This document shows positions 7,683-17,700 of a stretch of DNA of 64,000 nucleotides, piece by piece (position 1 is the stretch's first letter; every line of letters begins with the position of its first letter). The DNA is from UBA8752 sp965659115 (GTDB taxonomy: Bacteria; Bacteroidota; Bacteroidia; Flavobacteriales_D; Sanyastnellaceae), in assembly GCA_965659115.1 (NCBI GenBank), contig CBFHUP010000003.1:1-64000 (forward strand), written 5' to 3'. A model generated the notes under the pieces. The model was given only the letters and a program-made list of their open reading frames with translations, made no database searches and had not been told where the DNA came from. Made by a program: the position numbers and the translations under genes.

Positions 7683-9221
7683 TCAGGACGATTCTGCATT
7701 CAAGATGGCCTCCCACAGGCCAAATGCATCGGGTGATTCAGCGGTGGTATGGGGCCAACCTTTGGCCGACAATGCGGCTGCGGTGGTGGGCCCAATGGCT
7801 ACAATTTTTTGAGGAGCTTCCGCTTGCCAGGTATTGACGTTGCTGGGCGACGTGAAGCACACGACATCAGCTTGGGGCACGGCTTGTGATGCAGGCAGGG
7901 GCTCGTAATGCGTCCAAGCGTGCAGTGATGCTGAGGTCTTGCCGGTGTTCCAACGCTTCAGCGAGTAGGTCCCGTGTGGAATGGCCACATGCTCTTTAGG
8001 GCTGCGGTCGCGGGCAAAGGCATGCCATGCTTCGGCTGGATGGCCGTTTCCCACATACCCCAGTCTGTTGAACAGTGCGGTGTCGAGCGCCTCCGCAGTT
8101 CCATTACCGGGCACAGCTATGCGGGTTTGTGGATGTTTTTGCAGCCACGCTTGTGCCGCCTCGCATGCCCCCGGGCTGCCCAGCCAGACCCAGTCTTGGC
8201 TGGAGGAACTCCACGATTCTGGAACTTCGGGGTTGGCCAGTGGGTGCACCTCAATCAAAGGAACCTCAATCAACGAGGCCCCAGACCCTTTGGCGAGCCG
8301 GTGGAGGACACTGTTGGTGCGCGGTGCGCGGGTTACATGCACACGGAAAGCGTGCGGTGTGCTGAGCTGGCTCAGTGCAGATTGGGAATTTGGTGCCAAA
8401 ACCCTCCGCGGCCCAGTGGGGGATTGCAGAAAGCAACGGAGCTGATTCTTCTCCTCGTTCCAGTGTGCACCAAACGGAAGTTGACAGCCGCCCTCCAATG
8501 CCCGCAGCACGTTGCGTTCGCAGCGCACGCCGCTTTCAGCGGTGGGGTGGGTCATTGCTGCCAAAAATGAAATCTTGGGGTCTGCTTCGCGCATTTGGAG
8601 TGCGAGGGCCCCTTGGGCTGGAGCCGGCACGAAGCTTTGGGGATCCAGGCTGTGCCTTACGACACCGTCCAAGGAGAGGTCCAGGCGATCCAGCCCCGCA
8701 TCAGCGAGTACGATCGCATCGTAGCGCCCTTCTTGAAGCCGTTTGACCCGGGTGGGAACGTTGCCTCGCAGTGCGAGGATGTTCAAGTCTGGCCGCAACA
8801 GGAGCAGTTGGTCCCTGCGCCGAACCGAGGAGGTGCCGACGGTCGCACCTGGTGCAAGTGGCAGCCACGGGGCGGCGACATGTTGGTCTTCCTGGATCAA
8901 TAAGGTGTCGCGCTGAGACGCACGGGCCGGAACGGCTGCGATCGTCAATCCCGGTGGTTGCTGGGTTTCGAGGTCTTTGTGGCTGTGTACGGCAATGTCG
9001 ATGCGCCCTTCCAGCAAGGCATCTTCGATCTCCTTGGTGAAAAACCCTTTGCCCTCAAGCTTTTCAAAGGACTGCACTTGTTCGCGGTCGCCTTGGGTAG
9101 AAAGCACAATGATTTCGGAGGTGCCACCGGCTGCGGCGATCAGGTCGCGGACATGATGGGCTTGCCATAAGGCGAGGTCGCTGCCCCGCGTGCCGATGCG
9201 GAAATGGGGTGAATCAGGCAT
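7683..9221 (-). CDS. hemCD: Fused porphobilinogen deaminase / uroporphyrinogen-III synthase (HemC-HemD)
   Basis: A 512-residue two-domain enzyme for two consecutive steps of tetrapyrrole synthesis. Residues 1 to about 285 are HemC: RIGTRGSDLALWQ at the start, the KGFFTKEIEDALL segment, the DIAVHSHKDL substrate region, and EGGCQLPFG with Cys246 as the dipyrromethane-cofactor attachment site. Residues about 292-512 are HemD-like: AFRVHVTRAP opening, VCFTSPSNVNTW and the KIVAIGPTTAAAL segment. Average HemD conservation is low, so the second call rests on these motifs, position and length. It starts 6 bp after hemA in a hemA-hemCD operon. Fusion would channel the unstable hydroxymethylbilane. Confidence 0.92.
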   Translation of the reverse strand: MPDSPHFRIGTRGSDLALWQAHHVRDLIAAAGGTSEIIVLSTQGDREQVQSFEKLEGKGFFTKEIEDALLEGRIDIAVHSHKDLETQQPPGLTIAAVPARASQRDTLLIQEDQHVAAPWLPLAPGATVGTSSVRRRDQLLLLRPDLNILALRGNVPTRVKRLQEGRYDAIVLADAGLDRLDLSLDGVVRHSLDPQSFVPAPAQGALALQMREADPKISFLAAMTHPTAESGVRCERNVLRALEGGCQLPFGAHWNEEKNQLRCFLQSPTGPRRVLAPNSQSALSQLSTPHAFRVHVTRAPRTNSVLHRLAKGSGASLIEVPLIEVHPLANPEVPESWSSSSQDWVWLGSPGACEAAQAWLQKHPQTRIAVPGNGTAEALDTALFNRLGYVGNGHPAEAWHAFARDRSPKEHVAIPHGTYSLKRWNTGKTSASLHAWTHYEPLPASQAVPQADVVCFTSPSNVNTWQAEAPQKIVAIGPTTAAALSAKGWPHTTAESPDAFGLWEAILNAESS

Positions 9222-9227
9222 GTTGCC

Positions 9228-10457
9228 TCAGGGCTTCTCCAGGTGTTCCATGACCGCTTCACGGGCCAATTTCATGGGAACAGAGACGTATTTTTTCTCC
9301 AGATAGTCTACAATGCGGTCGACCAAGCTGCGCGTTTCTCCATCGAGCTCCGCGAGCTCGTCGGCAAAGACTTCACCCAGTGCAGTATTTCGGACTGCAG
9401 CGAGCAACGTCGGTAACTCCCTCAGCGCCAATTCTACTTCTCGTTGTTGCAGGCGGTTGGAAAGCTCGAGCAGGCTTTCGTCGATGATGCGCTGACAGTC
9501 TCCGAGTGCGGCTCGGCGACCCGCTACATTCTCGTCGGCCATAGGCTTGAGCTCAGCGATGCCAACCACCGAGGTGCTGCTCCTGGTACGAAAAGCATCT
9601 GTGACACCGGTGGGGACACTCAAATCCAAGACAAATACCCGGCCTTCCGGGAGCATGCGGGCTTGTGCCTCGTCCAAGAGCGCTGTATCGCTTCCGGTGC
9701 ACAAAAAGATGGCGGCGGGACCTTGGGCAAGGGCGTCATTGAGTCCGGTGAGGTCGCCCCATGTCCATTGACGGGGGACAGCCAATGCCTCTGCTTTGGG
9801 AGCGGTGCGGTTGAGAATGTGAACGGAGGTGTACCCTTGTTTGGCCAGAAAACGCGCAATGTTGCCATGGGTCTGTCCCGCTCCAATCATCAGGATGGGG
9901 GCGTCTGTGGGAATGGCCTGCTTCTGAAAGGCTTTCCACCCCAAAGCATTGACGGAGACGCTGCGGCGTGAGATGTCCGTTTCGGTAAAAATCTGTTTGG
10001 CCGTTTCTACGGCCATGCGCTCAGTGATGCGCAGTTGATCACCGGCCAACCCCCATTGTCTGGAACGCTCCAATGCGGAGCGGATTTGGGTCAGGATTTC
10101 ACGCTCACCCAGGACCATGGATTCTAAGCCTGCGCTGACCCGAAGGAGGTGTCGTGCAGCTTCTTCTCCGTGCAGTACCATGGCGGTGCCCATCAGCGAG
10201 CGCAACTCAGCCTGGTCCGGTGCGAACATTTGGAAGAGCTGCTGCAAGCGGCCCATGCAGAAATAAGCCTCGTCTACCAGGATGAATTCCACCCGATTGC
10301 AGGTGGTCAGATAGGCGAGTCCCTGGACCCCTAAGGTGTTTTTGAGTTCGATGAGAAATGCCTCTTGGCGTTCCTCGGGCACGTGCATTTTTCCAATCCT
10401 TGAGATTGGGGCGTTGCGGTGGTTAAGGGAAACGATATGGAGGTGTTCCTGTTTCAC
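9228..10457 (-). CDS. hemA: Glutamyl-tRNA reductase
   Basis: A 409-residue enzyme that reduces Glu-tRNA to glutamate-1-semialdehyde, the first committed C5-pathway step. The catalytic cysteine is Cys53 in TTCNRVE. The SAGLESMVLGEREILTQIR block, the NADPH-binding MIGAGQTHGNIARFL segment and a C-terminal helical dimerisation domain are present. It is co-transcribed with hemCD (6-bp gap). The next enzyme, HemL, is encoded 16 kb away at 25746. A sequence GAACTTTG at 10465-10472 on the minus strand is one mismatch from the promoter element seen elsewhere. Confidence 0.97.
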   Translation of the reverse strand: MKQEHLHIVSLNHRNAPISRIGKMHVPEERQEAFLIELKNTLGVQGLAYLTTCNRVEFILVDEAYFCMGRLQQLFQMFAPDQAELRSLMGTAMVLHGEEAARHLLRVSAGLESMVLGEREILTQIRSALERSRQWGLAGDQLRITERMAVETAKQIFTETDISRRSVSVNALGWKAFQKQAIPTDAPILMIGAGQTHGNIARFLAKQGYTSVHILNRTAPKAEALAVPRQWTWGDLTGLNDALAQGPAAIFLCTGSDTALLDEAQARMLPEGRVFVLDLSVPTGVTDAFRTRSSTSVVGIAELKPMADENVAGRRAALGDCQRIIDESLLELSNRLQQREVELALRELPTLLAAVRNTALGEVFADELAELDGETRSLVDRIVDYLEKKYVSVPMKLAREAVMEHLEKP

Positions 10458-10544
10458 GAAGTGTCAAAGTTCGGTCACGGCTGTCAACCGGACATCAGAA
10501 CAACGTTTCTTGGGTGTGATTGGTGGCTTTTTGCGTTACGAATG

Positions 10545-10582
10545 GAATAAAAAAGGGCGATTCGCATGCGAATCGCCCTTTT
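10545..10582 (-). terminator. Intrinsic terminator after nrdA
   Basis: A perfect 32-bp palindrome at 10551-10582 (14-bp stem, CATG loop) is followed on the minus strand by a run of T (TTTTTTATTCC). It lies 22 bp past the nrdA stop. The stem is symmetric, but the T-run is best placed for minus-strand termination. Confidence 0.85.
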
Positions 10583-10603
10583 CAAAGGAGGGGTGTTGTG
10601 GTC

Positions 10604-13021
10604 TCAGCCGCTGCACATTTCGCAGTCGGGACCGTTGTCGATTGAACAGGCGGCCACTTGCTCCTCATGGGTCATTTCAGTGACATCCTTGGGGGCGACG
10701 GCTGCTGCAGGGGCCGCCTCAGGGGCTGCCTCTTGAACCTCAGTTGGCTGGTCCTTGTACTTCTTGTCGACAGTAAACTTGATCGCATCGGTCGCGGCCT
10801 TTGTTCGGAGGTAGTACATGCCGGTCTTCAAGCCCGAGCGCCATGCGTGGAAGTGCATGGATGTCAGCTTGGGTGCATTGGCATTTTCCATGAAGACATT
10901 CAAGGACTGAGACTGACAGATATAGGCTCCGCGGTCCGCAGCCATGTCCAGAATGGCCCGCTGTGAAATCTCCCAGGCAGTGCGGTACAGTGCCTTGAGG
11001 TTTTCGGGGATTTCTTGGATGTTCTGTATGGAACCGTTGGCGGCGATGAGTTGGTTTTTCATCGTTTCATTCCACATCCCGAGTTTGGTCAGGTCGCGAA
11101 GCAGGTGGTTGTTGACCACGATGAACTCACCACTCAGGGTCCGGCGGGTGTAAATGTTCGAAGTGTAGGGTTCGAAGCACTCGTTGTTGCCGAGGATTTG
11201 TGCGGTCGAGGCTGTCGGCATGGGCGCGACGAGCATGCTGTTGCGCATGCCCTTGTCCATGATTTCTTCCTTGAGCACATCCCATTCCCAGCGGTCACTT
11301 GGGGTCACGCCCCAGAGGTCGAACTGGAGCTTGCCTTCAGATGCAGGAGAGCCTTTGAAGGTCTCGTATGCGCCCTCTTCGATGGCCATGTCCTTGGATG
11401 CGCAGCACGCAGCGTAGTAGATGGTCTCAAAGACGTCCTTGTTCAGTTGACGTGCATCCTCGGAATCGAAGGGGAAGCGCATCATGATGAAGGCGTCGGC
11501 CAATCCCTGCACGCCCAACCCCACAGGGCGGTGGCGCATGTTGGAATTGCGCGCTTCTACGATGGGGTAAAAGTTCCGGTCGATCACCCTGTTGAGGTTC
11601 TTGGTGACTTGGTACGTCACTTCGAACAACTTGTCGTGGTCAAAGCTCAGGTCTTCGTTCACAAACTTGGGCAGGGCGATGGAAGCGAGGTTACACACCG
11701 CGACTTCGTCTTTGGCTGTGTACTCGATGATCTCGGTGCACAGGTTGGAGGACCGAATGGTGCCGAGGTTTTGCTGATTGGATTTGCCGTTGGCAGCGTC
11801 CTTGTACAGCATGTAGGGCACACCAGTCTCGATCTGGCTCTCCACGATTTTGAACCAGAGGTCTTGGGCCTTGATCGTCTTGCGGCCTTTGCCTTCTGAC
11901 TCGTACTTCTCGTAGAGGGCCTCAAATTCTGGACCCCACGTGTCGGCGAGTCCGGGGCACTCATTGGGACACATCAAGGTCCACTCACCGTCGGCTTCAA
12001 CACGCTTCATGAACAGGTCAGGCACCCAGAGGGCGTAGAACAAATCGCGGGCGCGCTGCTCTTCTTTTCCGTGGTTCTTTTTGAGGTCGAGGAAATCGAA
12101 AACGTCGGCGTGCCAAGGTTCGATGTAAACGGCGAAGGAGCCTTTGCGCTTGCCGCCACCTTGGTCCACGTAACGGGCGGTGTCGTTGAAGACACGCAAC
12201 ATGGGGACGATGCCGTTGGATGTGCCGTTGGTGCCGCGGATGTAAGAGCCCGTAGCGCGGACATCGTGGATGGCCAAGCCGATGCCACCCGCATTCTGCG
12301 AGATTTTGGCGCACTGCTTGAGGGTGTCATAGATGCCGCTGATGCTGTCCTCTTGGGTGGTCAGCAAGAAACAGCTGGACATTTGTGGCTTCGGCGTTCC
12401 CGCATTGAAGAGGGTAGGGGTGGCGTGTGTAAACCAACCCTCGGACATCATGTTGTAGGTCTTGATGGCGCTGTCGATGTCGTCTTTGTGGATGCCCACC
12501 GAGACGCGCATCAGCATTTGCTGCGGACGCTCTGCCACCTGGCCTTCTAACTTCAAGAGGTAAGACCGCTCCAGTGTCTTGAACCCAAAATAGTCGTAGC
12601 TGAAATCCCTGTCGTAGATGATGGCGGAGTCCAATGCTTCTGCGTTGGCCTCGATGATCTCCATCACGTCATCTGCGATGAGGGCAGCCGGCGCCCCCGT
12701 TACAGGATCGGTGTAGGTGTGCAGGTTGTGCATCACCTCAGTGAATGACTTGTGGGTGGTCTTGTGCAGATTGGATACTGCAATTCGCGAAGCGAGTTGC
12801 GCATAATCTGGGTGGTTGACAGCGTTGGTGGCTGCAACTTCTGCGGCGAGGTTGTCCAACTCTGAAGTGGTAACTCCATCGTATACCCCTTCGATGACGC
12901 GCATGGCGACCGAAACAGGGTCTACTTTTTGGTGGAGCCCGTAGCAGAGTTTTTTGACCCTTGCCGTGATCTTGTCGAATTGGACCTGTTCCCGGCGTCC
13001 ATCCCGCTTGACGACATACAT
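10604..13021 (-). CDS. nrdA: Ribonucleoside-diphosphate reductase alpha subunit, class Ia
   Basis: An 805-residue large subunit of aerobic ribonucleotide reductase. An N-terminal ATP-cone (MYVVKRDGRREQVQFDKITA, about residues 1-90) gives dATP feedback control. The catalytic barrel includes SSCFLL, the NLCTEI segment and PMPTASTAQILGNNE. The C-terminus ends in the redox pair CEMC-SG that re-reduces the active site. Before it is a flexible Ala/Pro/Glu linker (about residues 750-780). The ATG at 13021 is chosen because the 21 upstream in-frame codons do not match the family. It follows nrdB with a 224-bp gap. Confidence 0.97.
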   Translation of the reverse strand: MYVVKRDGRREQVQFDKITARVKKLCYGLHQKVDPVSVAMRVIEGVYDGVTTSELDNLAAEVAATNAVNHPDYAQLASRIAVSNLHKTTHKSFTEVMHNLHTYTDPVTGAPAALIADDVMEIIEANAEALDSAIIYDRDFSYDYFGFKTLERSYLLKLEGQVAERPQQMLMRVSVGIHKDDIDSAIKTYNMMSEGWFTHATPTLFNAGTPKPQMSSCFLLTTQEDSISGIYDTLKQCAKISQNAGGIGLAIHDVRATGSYIRGTNGTSNGIVPMLRVFNDTARYVDQGGGKRKGSFAVYIEPWHADVFDFLDLKKNHGKEEQRARDLFYALWVPDLFMKRVEADGEWTLMCPNECPGLADTWGPEFEALYEKYESEGKGRKTIKAQDLWFKIVESQIETGVPYMLYKDAANGKSNQQNLGTIRSSNLCTEIIEYTAKDEVAVCNLASIALPKFVNEDLSFDHDKLFEVTYQVTKNLNRVIDRNFYPIVEARNSNMRHRPVGLGVQGLADAFIMMRFPFDSEDARQLNKDVFETIYYAACCASKDMAIEEGAYETFKGSPASEGKLQFDLWGVTPSDRWEWDVLKEEIMDKGMRNSMLVAPMPTASTAQILGNNECFEPYTSNIYTRRTLSGEFIVVNNHLLRDLTKLGMWNETMKNQLIAANGSIQNIQEIPENLKALYRTAWEISQRAILDMAADRGAYICQSQSLNVFMENANAPKLTSMHFHAWRSGLKTGMYYLRTKAATDAIKFTVDKKYKDQPTEVQEAAPEAAPAAAVAPKDVTEMTHEEQVAACSIDNGPDCEMCSG

Positions 13022-13245
13022 GCTGTTTTCTCGGCTTTTTTGCCCCTCTGATTGAGGGAATGGTGGTGACAACCAAGGCGACAAGACCTCGGCGGAGTGT
13101 GGTTCTGAAGTTGGTTGGTTAGGTGTTGAACTCCTGGCTCAATATTGTTGGCCAGGGGTCCAAATTCGTTCTCTCAAGATGGGACTTGAAGAGGAGGAAT
13201 GCTACCTCGTTGGAGCGGCAGTTTTGAACTTTTTCTCCGTTGAAA

Positions 13246-14340
13246 TCAGAAATCCGCGTCCAGACTGAAGCCTTTGGCCTCTTCTGCTGATCCGGATTTG
13301 TTGACGCCAGCCTTTTGGTACTCTGCAACCCGCTTCTCGAAGAAGTTGGTTTTTCCCTGAAGTGAAATCATTTCCATGAAGTCGAAAGGGTTGGTGGCGT
13401 TGTACACTTTCTCGTTGCCCAACTCTACCAAGAGGCGGTCGGCCACAAATTCAATGTACTGGCTCATCAAATCTGAGTTCATCCCGATCAAGCGCACCGG
13501 CAGTGCGTCACAGACAAACTCTTTCTCGATGTTGACGGCATCGACGATGATTTTTTCGACGGTAGACTTCGGCAGTTTGTTGACGATGTGCTGGGTGTAG
13601 AGGAGGCAAGCGAAATCGCAGTGCATGCCCTCGTCCCTGGAAATGAGCTCGTTTGAGAAGCTCAGTCCGGGCATCAGGCCCCGCTTCTTCAACCAGAAAA
13701 TCGAGCAGAAACTTCCACTAAAGAAGATGCCTTCTACAGCTGCAAATGCGACAATGCGCTCGGGGAAGTTGCCGTTGTCGATCCACTGCAGGGCCCAGTT
13801 GGCCTTCTTCTTGACACAGTCCAACGTTTCGATAGCGTTGAACAGGTGGTTCTTTTCTTCTTTGTCCTTGATGTAGGTGTCGATCAACAGGGAGTAAGTC
13901 TCCGAGTGGATGTTCTCCATCATGATTTGGAACCCGTAGAAGAATTTGGCTTCTGTGTATTGTACCTCAGCGACGAAGTTCTCAGCCAGATTTTCGTTGA
14001 CGATCCCATCAGAAGCGGCAAAGAAGGCGAGGATGTGCTTGATGAAGTAACGCTCATTATCGTTGAGCTTTTCGTTCCAGTCTACCATGTCCGCTGCGAG
14101 GTCAATCTCCTCTGCAGTCCAAAAGCTGGCCTCGGACTTCTTGTAAAAGTTCCAGATGTCGTCGTGCTGGATGGGAAACAGCACAAAACGGTTCGGATTG
14201 TCTTCCAAAATGGGCTCTACCACAGCAGTGTTTTCGGGCAGTACCGCGTCAATGGCCATTTGACCATCCACGGGTTGTTGAACGTCCGAAGGCATGTCGC
14301 TGGTCGACTGGATTCCGTTGTTGTGCTGTTCGTTGCTCAT
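13246..14340 (-). CDS. nrdB: Ribonucleoside-diphosphate reductase beta subunit, class Ia
   Basis: A 364-residue small subunit carrying the diiron-tyrosyl radical. Iron ligands are visible in FWTAEEIDLAADMVDW, the AEVQYTEAKFFYGFQIMMENIHSE helix region and the later RDEGMHCDFAC segment. The first about 45 residues are a Gln/Asp/Pro-rich extension before the core begins at NPNRFVLFPI. The C-terminal tail, which docks on NrdA, ends GFSLDADF. It is the upstream gene of the nrdB-nrdA pair. No NrdR box is recognisable upstream; a small inverted repeat lies at 14389-14402. Confidence 0.97.
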   Translation of the reverse strand: MSNEQHNNGIQSTSDMPSDVQQPVDGQMAIDAVLPENTAVVEPILEDNPNRFVLFPIQHDDIWNFYKKSEASFWTAEEIDLAADMVDWNEKLNDNERYFIKHILAFFAASDGIVNENLAENFVAEVQYTEAKFFYGFQIMMENIHSETYSLLIDTYIKDKEEKNHLFNAIETLDCVKKKANWALQWIDNGNFPERIVAFAAVEGIFFSGSFCSIFWLKKRGLMPGLSFSNELISRDEGMHCDFACLLYTQHIVNKLPKSTVEKIIVDAVNIEKEFVCDALPVRLIGMNSDLMSQYIEFVADRLLVELGNEKVYNATNPFDFMEMISLQGKTNFFEKRVAEYQKAGVNKSGSAEEAKGFSLDADF

Positions 14341-14720
14341 GTGGAGGGCGGTTGGATGAAATTGACTTCTGCTTGGACGACTTTTTTTTGCCTTAAAAGG
14401 CAGACTTCAAAACTGCAGATAGCATCCTGCAACGGCAATCGGAAACGATGAACACCCCCGTGGAATTGTCAACATGCGGTTGATTAGTTGCACTAAAGCC
14501 TTGTTTACGAGCGGTTTGAATTGTTGATAGGGGCTTGGTTGACGCGAAGCCGGGCATAAAATTTTCAGTGCTAAACGAAGGCCTAGAAGGTCCCTGTGGG
14601 GTGGCAATTCGCAACAATGTTTGGGAATGGAGACCCCAATCTTGGGCCTTAATTTTGTCCACACCGCTTGCATTCCATTTCTGTTTTTGACATGGGGTAA
14701 CAGTGGCACAAGCAGCACCC
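14341..14720. other. Non-coding region between divergent nrdB and secA
   Basis: About 360-380 bp with no convincing gene. It should hold both divergent promoters. Seen: an inverted repeat TGCCTTAAAAGGCA at 14389-14402, about 50-60 bp upstream of nrdB, beside a T8 run, possibly an operator; and a perfect -7-like TAATTTTG at 14650-14657 facing secA. Several short frames on both strands lack family signals. I see no riboswitch or NrdR box. Confidence 0.6.
14650..14657 (+). promoter_or_regulatory. Candidate -7 promoter element of secA
   Basis: TAATTTTG matches TAnnTTTG exactly. A TTTG lies upstream at 14620-14623, but the spacer (26 bp) is longer than usual. The predicted leader is about 40-60 nt depending on the secA start. 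Confidence 0.4.
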
Positions 14721-17700
14721 ATGATTGGAGCCTTCAATAAAATCGTCAAGCGCCTCGTAGGCGACAAGGCGGCAACGGATGTCAAAGCCATCCAACCGGC
14801 AGTCGATGCCGTTCACACTTTTGAGTCTGAGATGGAGGGGTTGACCTCCGACGGACTCCGTGAACGCAGCGCCGATCTCAAGCGCCGCATCCTGGCGCAT
14901 GTGGCCGGGATGGTCGAGGAGTCCACAGGCCTTCGGGCACAAGTGTCCTCCAACCCTACGATGTCGTTCGAGGCCAAGGAGGCTTTATATGACCGCGTGG
15001 ATGCTCTGGAAAAGGAGGTCGATGAAAAGCTAGAGGAGGTCTTGGAGCAATTGATGCCCGAGGCTTTTGCCTTGCTCAAGGAAACGTCCCGGCGGTTTGC
15101 TGCGCCAGGTGAGCTGGAGGTGACTGCTTTGGATTACGACCGGGATTTTGCCGCGGGCCGGGATTTTGTGCGCATTGAAGGTGACCGTGCTTTTTGGGCC
15201 AGAGAATGGTTGGCTGCAGGAACGCCCGTGGAGTGGAACATGGTGCATTACGATGTCCAGTTGATTGGAGGGGTGGCATTGCACAGGGGCAAAGTTGCTG
15301 AGATGCAGACGGGTGAGGGAAAGACCTTGGTGGCGACACTTCCTGTTTTTCTCAATGCCCTGACCGGGCGCGGTGTGCATCTGGTGACCGTCAACGATTA
15401 CCTCGCGCGGCGCGATGCAGAATGGATGGGGCCGTTGTTCCAATTTCATGGACTGACCATCGACTGTATCGACAAGCACCAGCCGAATTCCGAAGATCGC
15501 CGCAATGCCTACAAGTGCGACATCGTTTATGGCACCAACAATGAGTTTGGTTTTGATTACCTCCGGGACAATATGGCCATGCGGCCCGATCAGCTGGTGC
15601 AGGGCAAGCATCACTATGCGATCGTCGACGAGGTGGACAGCGTACTGATTGACGAAGCCCGGACTCCGCTGATCATCTCAGGGCCAACCCCCAAAGGAGA
15701 CGAGCACGAGTTCGACGGACTCAAGCCCAAAGTGGTGCAGTTGGTCCAAAAGCAACGCCAAGCGGTCAACGGTATGATCACGGAGGCCAAGAAAAAGTTG
15801 GGAGCCGATGGCGCCGACAAAGAGACCACCCGCACTGGTGGCTTGGCTTTGTTTCGCGCCTACCGCGGTTTGCCCAAGACCAAGTCGCTCATCAAGTTCA
15901 TGAGCGAGGAAGGTGTCCGTCAGCAGTTGCTCAAGACGGAGGGCTACTACTTGCAGGACAACAAGCGCATGATGCCCGAGGCCGATGAGGAGTTGTTTTT
16001 CGTGATTGACGAGAAGCAGAACCAGGTCGAGTTGACAGAAAAGGGCATCGCCACGCTGACGGCGAACATGGAGGACGATCAGTTCTTCACGATGCCAGAC
16101 GTGCCTTCGACCCTGGTCGAAATTGACGCTTCCGATGCTTCGGATGCGGTCAAACAAGAACAGCGAGAGGCCTTGTTTCGCGAGCAGGGGATCAAGTCGG
16201 CACGCCTGCACACCATGAACCAGTTGCTCAAGTCGTATGCCTTGTTCGAAAAGGACATCGACTATGTGGTCATGGACAACAAGGTCAAGATCGTAGACGA
16301 GCAGACGGGCCGCATCATGGAGGGCCGGCGCTATTCCGATGGTTTGCATCAGGCGATCGAGGCCAAAGAAGGGGTGCGCATTGAGGCTGCGACCCAGACC
16401 TATGCCACCATCACCTTGCAGAATTATTTCCGCATGTACCACAAGCTCGCGGGCATGACGGGTACAGCAGAGACCGAGGCCCAGGAGCTGTGGGACATTT
16501 ATGAACTGGACGTCATGTCCATTCCGACGAACCGGCCCATTGCGCGATTGGACGATGACGACTTGGTATTCAAGACCAAGCGGGAGAAGTTCAATGCGGT
16601 CATTGAAGACGTGGTGAAGCTCAGGGATGCAGGGCGTCCTGTTCTCGTAGGTACCACTACCGTGGAGGTCAGCGAACTGTTGAGCAGGATGCTCGACATC
16701 CGCAAAATCGAGCACCAGGTGCTCAACGCGAAGCGGCACCAGGCCGAGGCGGAGGTCGTGGCCAAAGCGGGCATGCCTGGGGCGGTGACCATTGCAACCA
16801 ACATGGCGGGTCGGGGAACCGACATCAAGTTGGGTGACGACGTCAAGGCTGCAGGTGGCTTGGCCATCATCGGTACGGAGCGGCACGACAGCCGGAGGGT
16901 GGACCGTCAATTGCGCGGCCGCTCAGGCCGTCAGGGCGACCCCGGAAGCAGTCAGTTTTATGTGAGCTTGGAAGACGACCTCATGCGCCTATTCCAAAGT
17001 GAACGGGTGTCCAAGATGATGGACCGTTTGGGCCACCAAGACGGAGAAGTGATTCAGCACTCCATGATCACCAAGTCCATTGAGCGCGCTCAGCGCAAGG
17101 TGGAAGAGAACAACTTTGGCATCCGCAAGCGCTTGTTGGAGTATGACGATGTGATGAACAGCCAGCGCGAGGTGATTTACCGCCGCCGCCGCAATGCTTT
17201 GCATGGAGAGCGTCTCAAGTTTGACATCTCAGGCATGTTCTATGAGCTCTCGGATCACCTTATTACCGAGTTTGGGCCAGGCAAAGATTTCGAAGGGTTG
17301 CGCATCCGCAGCTTGGCGGACCTGGGGGTTGACCCTCCGTTCTCATCGGATGAATTCGGCATGGGCAATCCCGACGCCCAATCTCAGTCGTTGCACCATG
17401 TGGCCGAAACCCACTACCACGACCGCATGAAGTCGCTGGCGACCCATGCTCATCCCGTGATTCAGCGTGTATACGAGGACGATTCTAACCAATTCGTAAA
17501 CATCGCTGTGCCCTTCACGGATGGCCGACGAAACCTGCAGGTTTTGGCCAATATTCAAGATGCCGTGGACTCCTCGGGCACCACGTTGGTGGACGAATTG
17601 GAGAAGACGGTCGTGTTGGGGGTGTTGGACCAACTCTGGAAAGAGCACTTGCGCAACATGGACGACCTGCGTTCCAACGTGCAGCATGCCCGCTTCGAGC

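Noticed and set aside
15678..16910. A 410-codon open frame on the minus strand opposite secA
   Set aside because: It lies fully within secA, whose motifs are unambiguous, and its translation shows no family signal. High GC makes long antisense frames common here.
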